DNA from: Streptomyces fungicidicus
Lineage (GTDB): Bacteria; Actinomycetota; Actinomycetes; Streptomycetales; Streptomycetaceae
DNA length: 64,000 nucleotides
Reading direction: 5' to 3'
Assembly (NCBI RefSeq): GCF_003665435.1
Contig: NZ_CP023407.1
Coordinates: 6,568,501 to 6,632,500 of the forward strand
Positions 24,844 through 34,035 of the stretch are shown piece by piece; positions within the stretch are counted from its first letter, which is position 1, and each line of letters opens with the position of its first letter. Under the pieces are notes generated by a model. It saw only the letters and a program-made list of their open reading frames with translations. It was not told the DNA's origin and searched no databases. A program made the position numbers and the translations under genes.

Positions 24844-26364
24844 TCAACCACCGTCCCGTGCGCGGAAGGTGCTGCCCGCGTCCTGCCGGTAGGGGGCGCC
24901 CTGCCACTGCGCGGAGTCGAGTACCCGGCTCGGGTCGTGGGCGACGAACTTCCAGGGCCCGATGTAGACGTTGTCGTGCCAGCGGTTGTGCTGCTCCAGG
25001 GTGATCGCCTCGGCCACCCGCTCGCCCTGGTACGGCGACCAGTCCGGGTAGGTGCCGTAGTTGGCCAGCACCGCCATGCGGTCGCACTTCACCGCGCAGT
25101 CGACGACCGACTTGTCCAGCACGAAGCGGTTGTCGTGGATGTCCACCCGCTGGGTCCGCCACCGGCAGTCGGCGTACAGCGGCGCGGTGGCGATCTCCGG
25201 CCGGGTGCAGCGGCCGGTGTCCTTCACCAGCAGCGTGCAGTCGCCGGAGGAGGTGTTGGCCGGGCTGTTGCAGAACCGGTCGGCGTTCTCCCACAGGGTG
25301 ATCCCGGACCAGTTGTCCTCCAGCACGTTCCGGTGGATCTCGATCCGGTCGGTGCGGGCCGGGATCCTGGGTTCGCCGCCGGACTCGGAGACGTAGACGG
25401 TCGCGAACGGGAAGGAGTCGCCGCGGTCGGCGGACTTGCGGCCCTCGACCCAGTTGTTCCGCCGGATGGTGTTCTCGCGGACGACCGCATTGTAGCTGGT
25501 CTCGTAGATCAGCGCGGCGCCGTCGTTGGCCTCGAGCACGTTCTCCTCGATGCGGAAGTCGTTGTTGTTGGTGTCCGCCCACAGGCCGGCTCCGCGGTTG
25601 TCGTGCACCCAGTTGCCGCGGATGTCGGCGCCGTCGACGGACCAGAACTTGACGCCTCCGGTGCAGCCGCAGCCCGGCCGCTTCCGCTCCCAGTCGTCGG
25701 TGTTGTTGCCCGTGATCTCGTTGCCCTCGACCACCAGGTCCCGCAGGGGGCCGCCGGCCTTGTAGGCGTTCATGCCGTACTGGCCGTTCGCCCGCAGGCA
25801 GTTGGCGCGCACCCGCTGGCGGGCGCCGGCCATCAGTCCGGCGCCGGAGTTGTTCTGGATCGTCGAGTGCTCGATCACCCATCCGTCGGCCGAGTCGTGG
25901 TTGACCACGCCCTCGTCGTGCGGCGCGACGAACCCCTGCACGGTCAGGTGGCGGAGGGTGACGTCGCGGGCGGTGCCGCCGAACGCGTACTGGTTGGTCT
26001 TCCGGCCGTCGAGCACCGCGCCCGGCGCGCCGAGGTAGACGTTGCCGGTCTTGGGGACGACCTGCGCGTAGCGGTCGGCGGCGAGCCGGTGGGTGCCCGG
26101 CCGGAGCCAGAAGGTGGTGTGCGGAGGGCTGTTCCTGGTCTTCGCGGCCACATCACCGGTCACGGAGGGGTCGACCGTGACGGCGCCGGCCGGCGCCCCG
26201 GAGGGCCCGGCCCCGGGCTCGGCGCACACCCGGGCCACGGGCGTGGACCATGCGGCGGTCGGTTCCGGCCGCGAGTCCGGCGTGCTCTCGCAGCCGGTCG
26301 CCGCCAGCAGGACCAGCACCAGCGGTGCCGCCGGTAACGCCCGGCGCCGCCCCTCGCTCCGCAC
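24844..26364 (-). CDS. Parallel beta-helix lipoprotein
   Basis: This 506-residue secreted protein starts at GTG 26364 after GGAGG. An Arg-rich N-terminus leads into the lipobox LVLLAATGC, so it is a likely lipoprotein of about 485 mature residues. The rest is a right-handed parallel beta-helix with Asn/Asp-rich coils, for example NNSGAGLMAG, NRGAGLWADTNNNDFRIEENV and RIEIHRNVLEDNWSGITLW. This fold belongs to pectate-lyase-like, alginate-epimerase-like or other polysaccharide-acting proteins. Beside the heparinase-family gene it is a candidate lyase or epimerase for the encoded polymer. Confidence 0.82.
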   Translation of the reverse strand: MRSEGRRRALPAAPLVLVLLAATGCESTPDSRPEPTAAWSTPVARVCAEPGAGPSGAPAGAVTVDPSVTGDVAAKTRNSPPHTTFWLRPGTHRLAADRYAQVVPKTGNVYLGAPGAVLDGRKTNQYAFGGTARDVTLRHLTVQGFVAPHDEGVVNHDSADGWVIEHSTIQNNSGAGLMAGARQRVRANCLRANGQYGMNAYKAGGPLRDLVVEGNEITGNNTDDWERKRPGCGCTGGVKFWSVDGADIRGNWVHDNRGAGLWADTNNNDFRIEENVLEANDGAALIYETSYNAVVRENTIRRNNWVEGRKSADRGDSFPFATVYVSESGGEPRIPARTDRIEIHRNVLEDNWSGITLWENADRFCNSPANTSSGDCTLLVKDTGRCTRPEIATAPLYADCRWRTQRVDIHDNRFVLDKSVVDCAVKCDRMAVLANYGTYPDWSPYQGERVAEAITLEQHNRWHDNVYIGPWKFVAHDPSRVLDSAQWQGAPYRQDAGSTFRARDGG

Positions 26365-26378
26365 CTGTCCCCTCCTCC

Positions 26379-28331
26379 CTAGCCCTGGAACCCGAGTACG
26401 GTGGTGAACCCCTGGGCGCCGACGGTGAAGCCGGTGCCGACCAGCGTCGTGGCGGGTTCCCTGCGGCCGAAGCCGGGGGAGTACCAGCCCAGCGGCGGGT
26501 CGCTCTCGCCGCGATGCGCCCGCCAGCTCAGCTGGGCGGGCAGGTCGAGCACCGCGGAGCGGTCCTCGCCGTCCCGGGTCCAGGTGAGCAGGGCCCGGTT
26601 CCCCGTCAGGTCGGCGGTGACCGCGGGGCCGAGGTGGAAGGCGAGGCGCACCGCCCGGCGCGGGCCCCGCACCTCGTCGACCACCCTCAGCTCCCGGCTC
26701 GCGGCCGTCAGTTCCACCCGGCGGCGGTGCACGGACGGCCGGTAGCCGTCGTGCTCGCCGCACCAGCGGGCCACGCCCTCGCCGGAGGCGTCCGCGACCA
26801 GGACGCGGCTGCGGGCGTGCCGGGTCCACAGGAACGGGCCGCCGGACACGGACTGGTCGGCGCCGTCCAGTTCCAGGGTGTTGTGGCCGAGGGTCGACCG
26901 GAAGTACCGCCGCCACCCGGGCTGGCCGTGGTAGCAGTACGTGCCCGGGTCGGCGAGCACGTCGACCCCGTCGTGCCGGACCTCCACGGACAGGGCGTCC
27001 GCGTGGGCGTGAGCGGCGATGGACAGGAAGCCGTGCGGGCCGCCGTCGCAGCGGCACCAGACGCCGTCCGGGCCGCGCAGGATCGTCATCCCCGCGTCGG
27101 CGAAGTGGGCCGGCCGGCTCGCCGGGCGGGACACGGCCGGCGCCGTGTGCCGGACCAGCGCGGCCAGCAGCGGGGTGCGCACATCGGTGCCGGTCACCTC
27201 CGGCCACCAGCCGAGCCGGCCGAACAGGGCGTCCCCGGTGGCCAGGAGCGAGGCCCAGCGGTCGGTGCCGGCGCCGTCCACCACCAGTCCGTGCCCGTCG
27301 TCCGCGTCGCCCTGGCGCGGCGGCCGCAGCCGGTCGTCCACGACGGCCGCGAGCGCGTCGGTCATCCGCAGCAGCACCAGCCGGACGGTCGCCGGGACCG
27401 GCACGCCCGCGGTGTCCGCCTCGGCCACCGCGGCCAGTCCCAGCTCCAGCACCAGTCCGTGGTACTCGCTCGCCAGTTCGCGGTTGAGGCCGGAGCCGAA
27501 GGTGTTGCTCCGCAGATGCTGGTCCAGCGACCGCAGCGCGTCGGCCCGCCAGCGCGCCGAGGAGGGGAACCAGCCGAAGGCGCAGGCCGCGGCGAACTGC
27601 CCGGCGGCCTCGGCGACGGCGTGGTTGTTCGCCGAGGATCCCCGGCTGGGGAAGGCGGCCAGCCAGCGCTGGTGGTGCCAGATCTGGCGCAGCGCCACCG
27701 GGTTGTCCTCGAACAGCCCGGCCGCCCCCGGCCAGCCGTCCAGCAGGCGGCGGACCCACACCCAGGACAGCAGCCGGATGCCCAGCTCGATGCCGCTGGT
27801 CCAGTGCACCCCGCGCAGCGGCGCGTTGGCCGCCCACCACGACCGCAGGTGCTCGGCCACCCGCTCGGCGTACCGCTCGTTCCCGGTGACCGCGTAGGCG
27901 GCGGCGAGCACGGTGAGGTGGTGGTGCCGGGACAGCTCCCAGATCTGCTTGACGTCCCCGACGGCCTCCTCGTCCCGGTACGGCACGTCGAAGGCGTAGC
28001 CGTCGGGTGCCCGGCGTCCGGTCTTCGGGTCGTACCACCAGTCCGGGTCGGCCAGGTCGTCGCGCGCCACCCCGAAGTACTCGGCGTGCCCGGCCATCAG
28101 CCGGTCCGCCTCGGCGACCAGACGTTTCACGGCGTCCGGCGGCACCGCGGCGGCCGCGCCCGCGGGCAGTACGGCGGTGAACCGGGCGCCCGTCACGTCC
28201 GGGCAGGCCGGCGGCGCCGACCGCCAGCGCCGTCTGCGCGCCGTGTCGGCCACCCGGCCGCCGACCTCCCGCGGCCCCATCCGGGACAGCCGCCGCAGGT
28301 ACCAGCCCGGGCTCCCCGAGCTCACCGTCAT
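26379..28331 (-). CDS. Heparinase II/III-family (alginate lyase-like) protein
   Basis: This 650-residue protein has an N-terminal alpha/alpha toroid (about 60-370), with SRGSSANNHAVAEAAGQFAAA and ELASEYHGLVLELG. A C-terminal beta-sandwich heparinase II/III domain (about 400-640) contains AHAHADALSVEVRHDG, the conserved His region. There is no signal peptide, which is usual for members inside capsule loci. These proteins act on uronic-acid-containing polymers, consistent with the UDP-glucose dehydrogenase in the same operon. The ATG at 28331 overlaps the oxidoreductase stop. Confidence 0.85.
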   Translation of the reverse strand: MTVSSGSPGWYLRRLSRMGPREVGGRVADTARRRRWRSAPPACPDVTGARFTAVLPAGAAAAVPPDAVKRLVAEADRLMAGHAEYFGVARDDLADPDWWYDPKTGRRAPDGYAFDVPYRDEEAVGDVKQIWELSRHHHLTVLAAAYAVTGNERYAERVAEHLRSWWAANAPLRGVHWTSGIELGIRLLSWVWVRRLLDGWPGAAGLFEDNPVALRQIWHHQRWLAAFPSRGSSANNHAVAEAAGQFAAACAFGWFPSSARWRADALRSLDQHLRSNTFGSGLNRELASEYHGLVLELGLAAVAEADTAGVPVPATVRLVLLRMTDALAAVVDDRLRPPRQGDADDGHGLVVDGAGTDRWASLLATGDALFGRLGWWPEVTGTDVRTPLLAALVRHTAPAVSRPASRPAHFADAGMTILRGPDGVWCRCDGGPHGFLSIAAHAHADALSVEVRHDGVDVLADPGTYCYHGQPGWRRYFRSTLGHNTLELDGADQSVSGGPFLWTRHARSRVLVADASGEGVARWCGEHDGYRPSVHRRRVELTAASRELRVVDEVRGPRRAVRLAFHLGPAVTADLTGNRALLTWTRDGEDRSAVLDLPAQLSWRAHRGESDPPLGWYSPGFGRREPATTLVGTGFTVGAQGFTTVLGFQG

Positions 28332-30517
28332 CGCGGCCCCGCCAGTGTCACCGGCGCGCCGCCGGCCAGTCCCGCCCGCACGGCGAGGGTGGCCGCGGTG
28401 GTGGCGACCAGCGATTCCAGCGGCACCGGCATCGGTCCGCCGGTCCGCACGGCCTTGACGAACGCGGCCAGTTCGGCGGACTGGCCCTTGTCCCGGGCCT
28501 TGGGCAGCCGGGAACCGACCCACTGCCTGCGGCGGCCGTCGTAGACGGTGGCGCGGACGAAGTCGTCCAGGCGCAGGGCGCGGCCGTCCGCGACCAGGTC
28601 CAGGGTCTCCTTGGGGAAGCCGGCCGGGCCGGTGGTGACGTAGCCGATGGTGGCGGTGGACCCGTCCGGGTAGCGGAGCACGACCTGGAGGTCCTCGTTG
28701 CCGGGCGTGGTGAGCGCGTACACCGAGACCGGGTCGGCCCCCAGCAGCCAGCTCGCGGTGTCGATGAAGTGCCCGCCCTCGCCGGTGAACCGGGAGCCCT
28801 GCGTGCCCTGTTGGAGGTACCAGCTGCCGTGGTCGAGGCGGCCCGCGTTGACCAGGTAGCGCAGGTGCCCCGGCCCGGTCCGGGTGCCGAACCGCTCCCT
28901 GGCCTCCCGCAGCAGCGGGGCGAACCGGCGGTTGAAGCCCACCTGCAGCCGGTCGTTGCCGGACTCCTCCACCGCCGCGAGCACACCGGCCAGTTCGTCC
29001 TCGGTGAGGGCCAGCGGCTTCTCCACGAACACCGCCTTGCCGGACAGCAGCGCCTTGCGGGTCAGTTCGGCGTGCGAGCTGTGGCGGGTGACCACGAACA
29101 CCGCGTCGACGGCCGGGTCGCCGAGCACGGCGTCGAGATCGGTGGTGGCCCGTTCGAAGCCGAACTTGCGCCGCGCGTTGGCACCGGACAGCGCCGTCGT
29201 GGTGACGACCGTGGACAACGCGACGCCCTCGCGCTGCGCCAGGTGGGGCAGCAGCATCGACGAGGCGTAGTTCCCCGCGCCGACGAACGCGAGGCGCACC
29301 GGCGTCCTCACGGCCCGGACCGGGGCCGGCCCGGCGCCGCCGGGCCGTCTCACCTCGGGCACGGCCACCTCGGGGGCCTGCGCCTCCACCGCCTGCTCGG
29401 GGTAACGGAACAGCACGGCCACGGCCTTCAGACCGCCGTCCTCGAGGCTGCGGTACGTCTCCACGGCGTCGTCGAAGTCGGCCGTGTGGGAGACCAGCGG
29501 CTCCACGTCGACCCGGCCCCGGGCGACGAGATCCAGGAAGCAGGCCAGGTTGCGGCGTTCGGTCCAGCGCACGTAGCCGATCGGGTAGTCCCGCCCCTCC
29601 AGCTCGTACTCCGGGTCGTAGCGACCGGGGCCGTACGAGCGGGAGAAGCGGACGTCGAGCTCCTTCTCGTAGTACGCGTTCCACGGCAGGTCCAGGCGGC
29701 ACTTGCCGATGTCGACCACCCGGCCCCGGTCCCGGCAGAGCCGGGCGGCCAGCTCGACGGGCTGGTTGCTGCCACCGCCGGCGGCCAGGTACACCTGGTC
29801 CACCCCGTGACCGCCGGTGAGTTCGGCGACGGCGTGGGCCACCGCCGGGGAGTCGGGATCGCCGCAGGCCGCCGCGCCCAGTCGCTCGGCGAGCTCGCAG
29901 CGCACCGGGTCCGGGTCCACCCCGACCACCCGGACACCCGAGGCGGTCAGCAGCTGCGCCACCAGCTGGCCGATCAGCCCGAGACCGATCACCAGCGCCA
30001 CCTCGCCGAGCTGCGGCTCGCCCTGGCGGACGCCCTGCAGCGCGATCGACCCGACGGTGCCGAAGGCCGCGTGCCGCGCCGCGAGACCGTCCGGGACGCG
30101 GGCGTAGAGGTTCTTCGGCACCCAGTTCAACTCGGCGTGCAGCGCGTGCTCGTTGCCGGCGCAGGCCACCAGGTCGCCGACCGACACGTCGTCGACGCCG
30201 GCGCCGACCTGCACCACCACACCGGACAGCGAATAGCCCAGCGGCGTGAAGGAGTCCAGCTTGCCCATCACCTTGCGATAGGTGGCGGGCACCCCGTTGG
30301 TGGCCACGCTCTGCACGACCTTGGCCACCTGGTCCGGCCGGGAACGGGCCTTGCCCAGCATCGACATGCCGGCCTCGGACACCTTCATCATCTCGGTCCC
30401 GGTGGATATCAGCGAGTAGGCGCTGCGCACCAGCACACCGCCCGGCCCGCACCCCGGCACCGGCACGTCGAGCAGGGCCAGCTCGCCGCTCTTGTAGTTC
30501 TGTACGACCTGTTTCAC
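28328..30517 (-). CDS. Bi-domain oxidoreductase (Zn-alcohol dehydrogenase + Gfo/Idh/MocA)
   Basis: This 729-residue fusion has an N-terminal medium-chain (zinc-type) alcohol dehydrogenase-like half (about 1-370; VIGLGLIGQLVAQLL nucleotide motif). After a Pro/Ala linker follows a Gfo/Idh/MocA dehydrogenase half (about 395-725; FVGAGNYASSML and the EKPLALTEDEL motif). Such fusions recur next to heparinase-family and asparagine-synthase-like genes in exopolysaccharide loci and are thought to oxidise sugar nucleotides. It starts at GTG 30517 and overlaps both neighbours by 4 nt. Confidence 0.87.
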   Translation of the reverse strand: MKQVVQNYKSGELALLDVPVPGCGPGGVLVRSAYSLISTGTEMMKVSEAGMSMLGKARSRPDQVAKVVQSVATNGVPATYRKVMGKLDSFTPLGYSLSGVVVQVGAGVDDVSVGDLVACAGNEHALHAELNWVPKNLYARVPDGLAARHAAFGTVGSIALQGVRQGEPQLGEVALVIGLGLIGQLVAQLLTASGVRVVGVDPDPVRCELAERLGAAACGDPDSPAVAHAVAELTGGHGVDQVYLAAGGGSNQPVELAARLCRDRGRVVDIGKCRLDLPWNAYYEKELDVRFSRSYGPGRYDPEYELEGRDYPIGYVRWTERRNLACFLDLVARGRVDVEPLVSHTADFDDAVETYRSLEDGGLKAVAVLFRYPEQAVEAQAPEVAVPEVRRPGGAGPAPVRAVRTPVRLAFVGAGNYASSMLLPHLAQREGVALSTVVTTTALSGANARRKFGFERATTDLDAVLGDPAVDAVFVVTRHSSHAELTRKALLSGKAVFVEKPLALTEDELAGVLAAVEESGNDRLQVGFNRRFAPLLREARERFGTRTGPGHLRYLVNAGRLDHGSWYLQQGTQGSRFTGEGGHFIDTASWLLGADPVSVYALTTPGNEDLQVVLRYPDGSTATIGYVTTGPAGFPKETLDLVADGRALRLDDFVRATVYDGRRRQWVGSRLPKARDKGQSAELAAFVKAVRTGGPMPVPLESLVATTAATLAVRAGLAGGAPVTLAGPR

Positions 30518-32466
30518 CGAAGTCCTCTTGTCTCTACGCCGTCGAGGGAGTTCTGGCCGGCCCCGGTGGTCGCGCCGCGATACCAGAACTCGAGGGTCAG
30601 CACATGCCACAGATGTTTGGAGAAGTCCTGCTGTCCGGCGGCGTCCGCGGCGACCAGCCGCCGCAGCGCGTCGCGGCGCAGGAACCCGGAACGGACCAGC
30701 TCGCCGTCGTTGACCACCTCGCGCACCAGCGGGGCCAGATCCCGGCTCATCCAGGCCCGCAGCGGGGCGCTGAACAGGCCCTTGGGCCGGTACACGATCT
30801 CCCGCGGCAGGACGGAGGCGGCCGCCTCCTTGAGGACGGCCTTGCCCTGCCGGCCGGCGATCTTGCGGTCACCGGGCACGGCGAACGCCGCCTTCACCAC
30901 CTCGACGTCCACGTACGGCACCCGCACCTCCGTCGACGCGGCCATGCTGGAGCGGTCCGTGTAGGCGAGGTTCAGCCCCGGCAGGAACATCCGGGCGTCG
31001 GCCAGGCACATGCGGTTGACGAAGTCGTCGAGGCCGTTGTCCCGGTAGACGTCCGCGTGCTCGGTCAGCACGTCGTCGACCGTGCCGGCGAGGTCCGGGT
31101 CGATCAGGTCGATCAGTTCCCGCCGGTCGTACAGGGTGTAGCTGCGCCGGAAGGCGGTCTCCTCCGGCAGATCGGCGAAGGAGAGGAACCGCTTCGCGAA
31201 GCGCACCGACCGGAACCCGCGGCGGGCCGTGGCGACCGGCAGCCGGTCCACGGCGCCCGACACCGCGCGCCGCAGCGGCCGGGGAACGCGCTGGTAGCGC
31301 AGCGCGAGCCGGTTGGCCAGGTGCTTGCGGTACCCGGCGAACAGTTCGTCGGCGCCCATCCCGGAGAGCATCACCTTGACCCCGGCCTCCCGGGCGGCCG
31401 AGCAGATCAGGAACGTGTTGATCGCCGCCGGGTCGCCGATCGGCTCGTCGAGGTGGTACGTCATCCGCGGCAGCAGGTCCAGCACGTCGGGGGCGATCTC
31501 GATCTCGTGCAGGTCGACGCCGTACCGCCCGGCCACCTGCCGGGCGTGGCGCAGGTCGTCCGGCATCGCCTCGAACCTGGCGTCCTCGGCGCGGAACCCG
31601 ATCGTGTAGGCGGAGATCCCGGGCCGGTCGCGGGCGGCCAGCGCGGTCAGATAGCTGGAGTCGAGACCGCCGGACAGGAAGGTCGCCACGGGCACGTCGG
31701 AGAGCAGATGGCGCCGGGTCGACTCCTCGACGACGGCCGCGATGTCCGGCCGCTCGCCGCTCAGCGCCCGCTCCCGGCCCTCGGCGGCGACGTCCTCCAG
31801 CCGCCAGTAACGGCCGCGCTCTACCCGGCCGTCGGGCCGGCACCTCAGCCAGCTGCCCGGCGGCAGCTTCTCCGCCTCGCGGAACGCGCACCGTGAGTCC
31901 GGCACCCAGTAGTACAGCAGCGAGGCCACCATCGCCGCGTGATCCACCTCCAGCGACCCCCCGGTCACGGCGGCGAGCGCCTTGAGCTCGGAGGCGAACA
32001 CCAGCCCCTCGCCGCGCCGGAGCAGGAACAGCGGCTTGATGCCGAGCTGGTCGCGGGCGAGGACCAGCTCACCGGTCCGCTCGTCGAAGATCCCGAAGGC
32101 GAACATGCCGCGCAGCCGGGGCAGACAGTCCGTGCCCCAGCGCCGCCACGACTCCAGCAGCACCTCGGTGTCGGAGGTGCCGCGGAAGCGCACCCCGGCG
32201 GCCGCCAGTTCGGCGCGCAGCTCGGGCGCGTTGTACAGCTCGCCGTTGTACGTCAATGCGAGGCCGCCCGAGACCATCGGCTGCGCGCCGGTCCCCGACA
32301 GGTCGATGACGGCCAGCCGGCGGTGCCCGAGGTGCACCTCGCCGTCACCGACGGCGTGGCTGTACCGGCCCGCCCCGTCCGGACCGCGGTGGGCCAGGGT
32401 GTCGGTGAGCCGGTCGGTGACGGCCTTCCCGTCCGGCCACCGGTATGTGCCTGCGATGCCACACAT
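30514..32466 (-). CDS. Asparagine synthase-like amidotransferase (AsnB type)
   Basis: This 650-residue enzyme has an N-terminal class II glutamine amidotransferase domain (MCGIAG with catalytic Cys2, then HRGPDG and YNGELYN). Its C-terminal synthetase domain has the PPi-loop FLSGGLDSS. All catalytic elements seem intact. Within a capsule locus these enzymes usually amidate uronic acids or other sugar carboxylates rather than making asparagine. Here it sits directly upstream of the bi-domain oxidoreductase and heparinase-family genes. Confidence 0.88.
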   Translation of the reverse strand: MCGIAGTYRWPDGKAVTDRLTDTLAHRGPDGAGRYSHAVGDGEVHLGHRRLAVIDLSGTGAQPMVSGGLALTYNGELYNAPELRAELAAAGVRFRGTSDTEVLLESWRRWGTDCLPRLRGMFAFGIFDERTGELVLARDQLGIKPLFLLRRGEGLVFASELKALAAVTGGSLEVDHAAMVASLLYYWVPDSRCAFREAEKLPPGSWLRCRPDGRVERGRYWRLEDVAAEGRERALSGERPDIAAVVEESTRRHLLSDVPVATFLSGGLDSSYLTALAARDRPGISAYTIGFRAEDARFEAMPDDLRHARQVAGRYGVDLHEIEIAPDVLDLLPRMTYHLDEPIGDPAAINTFLICSAAREAGVKVMLSGMGADELFAGYRKHLANRLALRYQRVPRPLRRAVSGAVDRLPVATARRGFRSVRFAKRFLSFADLPEETAFRRSYTLYDRRELIDLIDPDLAGTVDDVLTEHADVYRDNGLDDFVNRMCLADARMFLPGLNLAYTDRSSMAASTEVRVPYVDVEVVKAAFAVPGDRKIAGRQGKAVLKEAAASVLPREIVYRPKGLFSAPLRAWMSRDLAPLVREVVNDGELVRSGFLRRDALRRLVAADAAGQQDFSKHLWHVLTLEFWYRGATTGAGQNSLDGVETRGLR

Positions 32467-32469
32467 GTG

Positions 32470-34035
32470 CTACCGCGCCTCCTGGTCGCTGTCCGGGATC
32501 CGTGCCGCCGGCATCGGCAGCCGTTCCGTCCGCCGCGTCTCTTCCCCCACTGCCTGAAGGGCGTGAGAGGTACCCCCACCGTTGAGCCGGGCCGGCCGCT
32601 CGCTCCTGCCGAGCGGCACGCCGCGCGGCCCGTCCCACAGCGTGCCGTCGCTCCGGTCGCGCGGATCGGGGTCGATCAGCACCACGCCGGCCACCGCGAC
32701 GCGCTGCTCCTCGAGCCGCCGCGCCACGGTGTGCAGCCACGCGGTGGCGGCGTGCCCGGCACGCACGACGAGCACGGTCCGGGCGCCGAGGTACGGCAGG
32801 TCGGTCCACGCCGTGCCGGGCGCCACCGAGCCCACGCCGAGCCGGCGCTCCCCGGACTGCCCGGCCCCGGCGTCCCCGGCGCCGACCACGGCCGGGTCAC
32901 CCGGCTTGGGGCGGCGGCGCGAGAGCCGCGGGCCGGACAGAGCGTCGACGACGACCACCGGTTCCTCCGCCGCCAGTGCCCGGCCGAGGTCCAGGGCGAG
33001 CGTGCTCGCGCCGCGCGCGCAGCCCAGTTCCAGCAGCGACACCGGTTCCGCGGAGCCGCGCACGGTACGCGCCAGGGACGTGACGAGGCGGGTGCGGGCC
33101 GCCCTGATCCGGCGCCGCCGCCACGGCAGGAGCGACCGCCGGGGCAGCTCCGCGACGACCGAGGCGCCGAGGTGCGCCGCGATCTCCCGGCGCAGCACGG
33201 GCCGGTCCGCCACCACCGTGCCGACGGCTGCCGCCGCGAGCCCGAGCGCCAGCCCGAGGACGAGCCCGATCGCGGCGTTCGTGCCGGCGGCCCGGGGCAG
33301 CGAGTGCGGCACCACGCGCGCCGCGTCCACGATCTGCGTGCCGGCGACGAGCTGCGGCGTGCCGACCCGCGCCTCCGCGGCCCGCTGGCTGAAGTCCGTG
33401 ATGCGGGAGGTGAGTTCGGCCCGGCGGGCGAAGAGCGACTCCATGTTCGCCGCGTCCTGCGACCCGCTCTGGGGCGGCGGCTCCTCCTCGATCGTCGCGT
33501 TGACCTCGGCGAGTTCGTCCCGCATCCGGTCACGCTGCTCGAGCAGGGTCTTGGCCTCGGCGCTCGCGGCCTCCCGTATCCGCCGTACGTGGTCCGCGAC
33601 GAACGCGTCCGCCAGCGCCTCGGCGCGCTCCACCGCCTCCGCGTCGCTGTCACCCGCCACGGTGATCTGCAGCAGGTTGTTGGTCAGGCCGAGGCCCTCG
33701 TAGTCCTCCACGAAGTCCTCCGGTTTCTCCGAGGACTTCATGGAGCGCAGGGCCGCACCCGCGATCCGCGTGGTGTGCAGCAGCGCCGCGTCGGTGCGGA
33801 TCAGCGTCCCGGGGTCGTTGGGCTGGTCCTGCTGGTGCGCGACCAGCACCTTGGTCACCGCGGTCGGCGGCGGCGGAAGCAGGACGGCCACCGCCACACC
33901 CGCGAGCAGCCCCAGCAGCGCCATGGAGCACCACAGACGGCGCCGCCTGCGCACCGCCACCACCAGCGCCTGCAGGTCCAGCAGCGGAGCGGCGGCCGGC
34001 GGCTCCGGCGTCGTGTGCGCCGTACGCGTCGTCAC
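32470..34035 (-). CDS. Wzz-like chain-length protein with degenerate kinase-like domain
   Basis: This 521-residue protein has an N-terminal transmembrane helix (about 36-55), a periplasmic coiled-coil segment (about 130-200), a second helix (about 245-268), and a C-terminal cytoplasmic P-loop-like domain. That domain begins LLELGCARGASTLALDLGRA. The Walker A Lys is missing (GCARGAST), so it does not look like a competent BY-kinase, and no C-terminal Tyr cluster is visible. It probably sets polymer length together with the second Wzz-like protein. It starts at GTG 34035, overlapping the upstream stop. Confidence 0.78.
   Translation of the reverse strand: MTTRTAHTTPEPPAAAPLLDLQALVVAVRRRRRLWCSMALLGLLAGVAVAVLLPPPPTAVTKVLVAHQQDQPNDPGTLIRTDAALLHTTRIAGAALRSMKSSEKPEDFVEDYEGLGLTNNLLQITVAGDSDAEAVERAEALADAFVADHVRRIREAASAEAKTLLEQRDRMRDELAEVNATIEEEPPPQSGSQDAANMESLFARRAELTSRITDFSQRAAEARVGTPQLVAGTQIVDAARVVPHSLPRAAGTNAAIGLVLGLALGLAAAAVGTVVADRPVLRREIAAHLGASVVAELPRRSLLPWRRRRIRAARTRLVTSLARTVRGSAEPVSLLELGCARGASTLALDLGRALAAEEPVVVVDALSGPRLSRRRPKPGDPAVVGAGDAGAGQSGERRLGVGSVAPGTAWTDLPYLGARTVLVVRAGHAATAWLHTVARRLEEQRVAVAGVVLIDPDPRDRSDGTLWDGPRGVPLGRSERPARLNGGGTSHALQAVGEETRRTERLPMPAARIPDSDQEAR

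Noticed and set aside
26365..28038. N-terminal extension of the beta-helix protein frame to over 1000 residues
   Set aside because: The extension is an Arg/Gly/Ala-rich shadow of the heparinase-family gene. The true gene has a GTG start with good ribosome binding site and lipoprotein signal at 26364.
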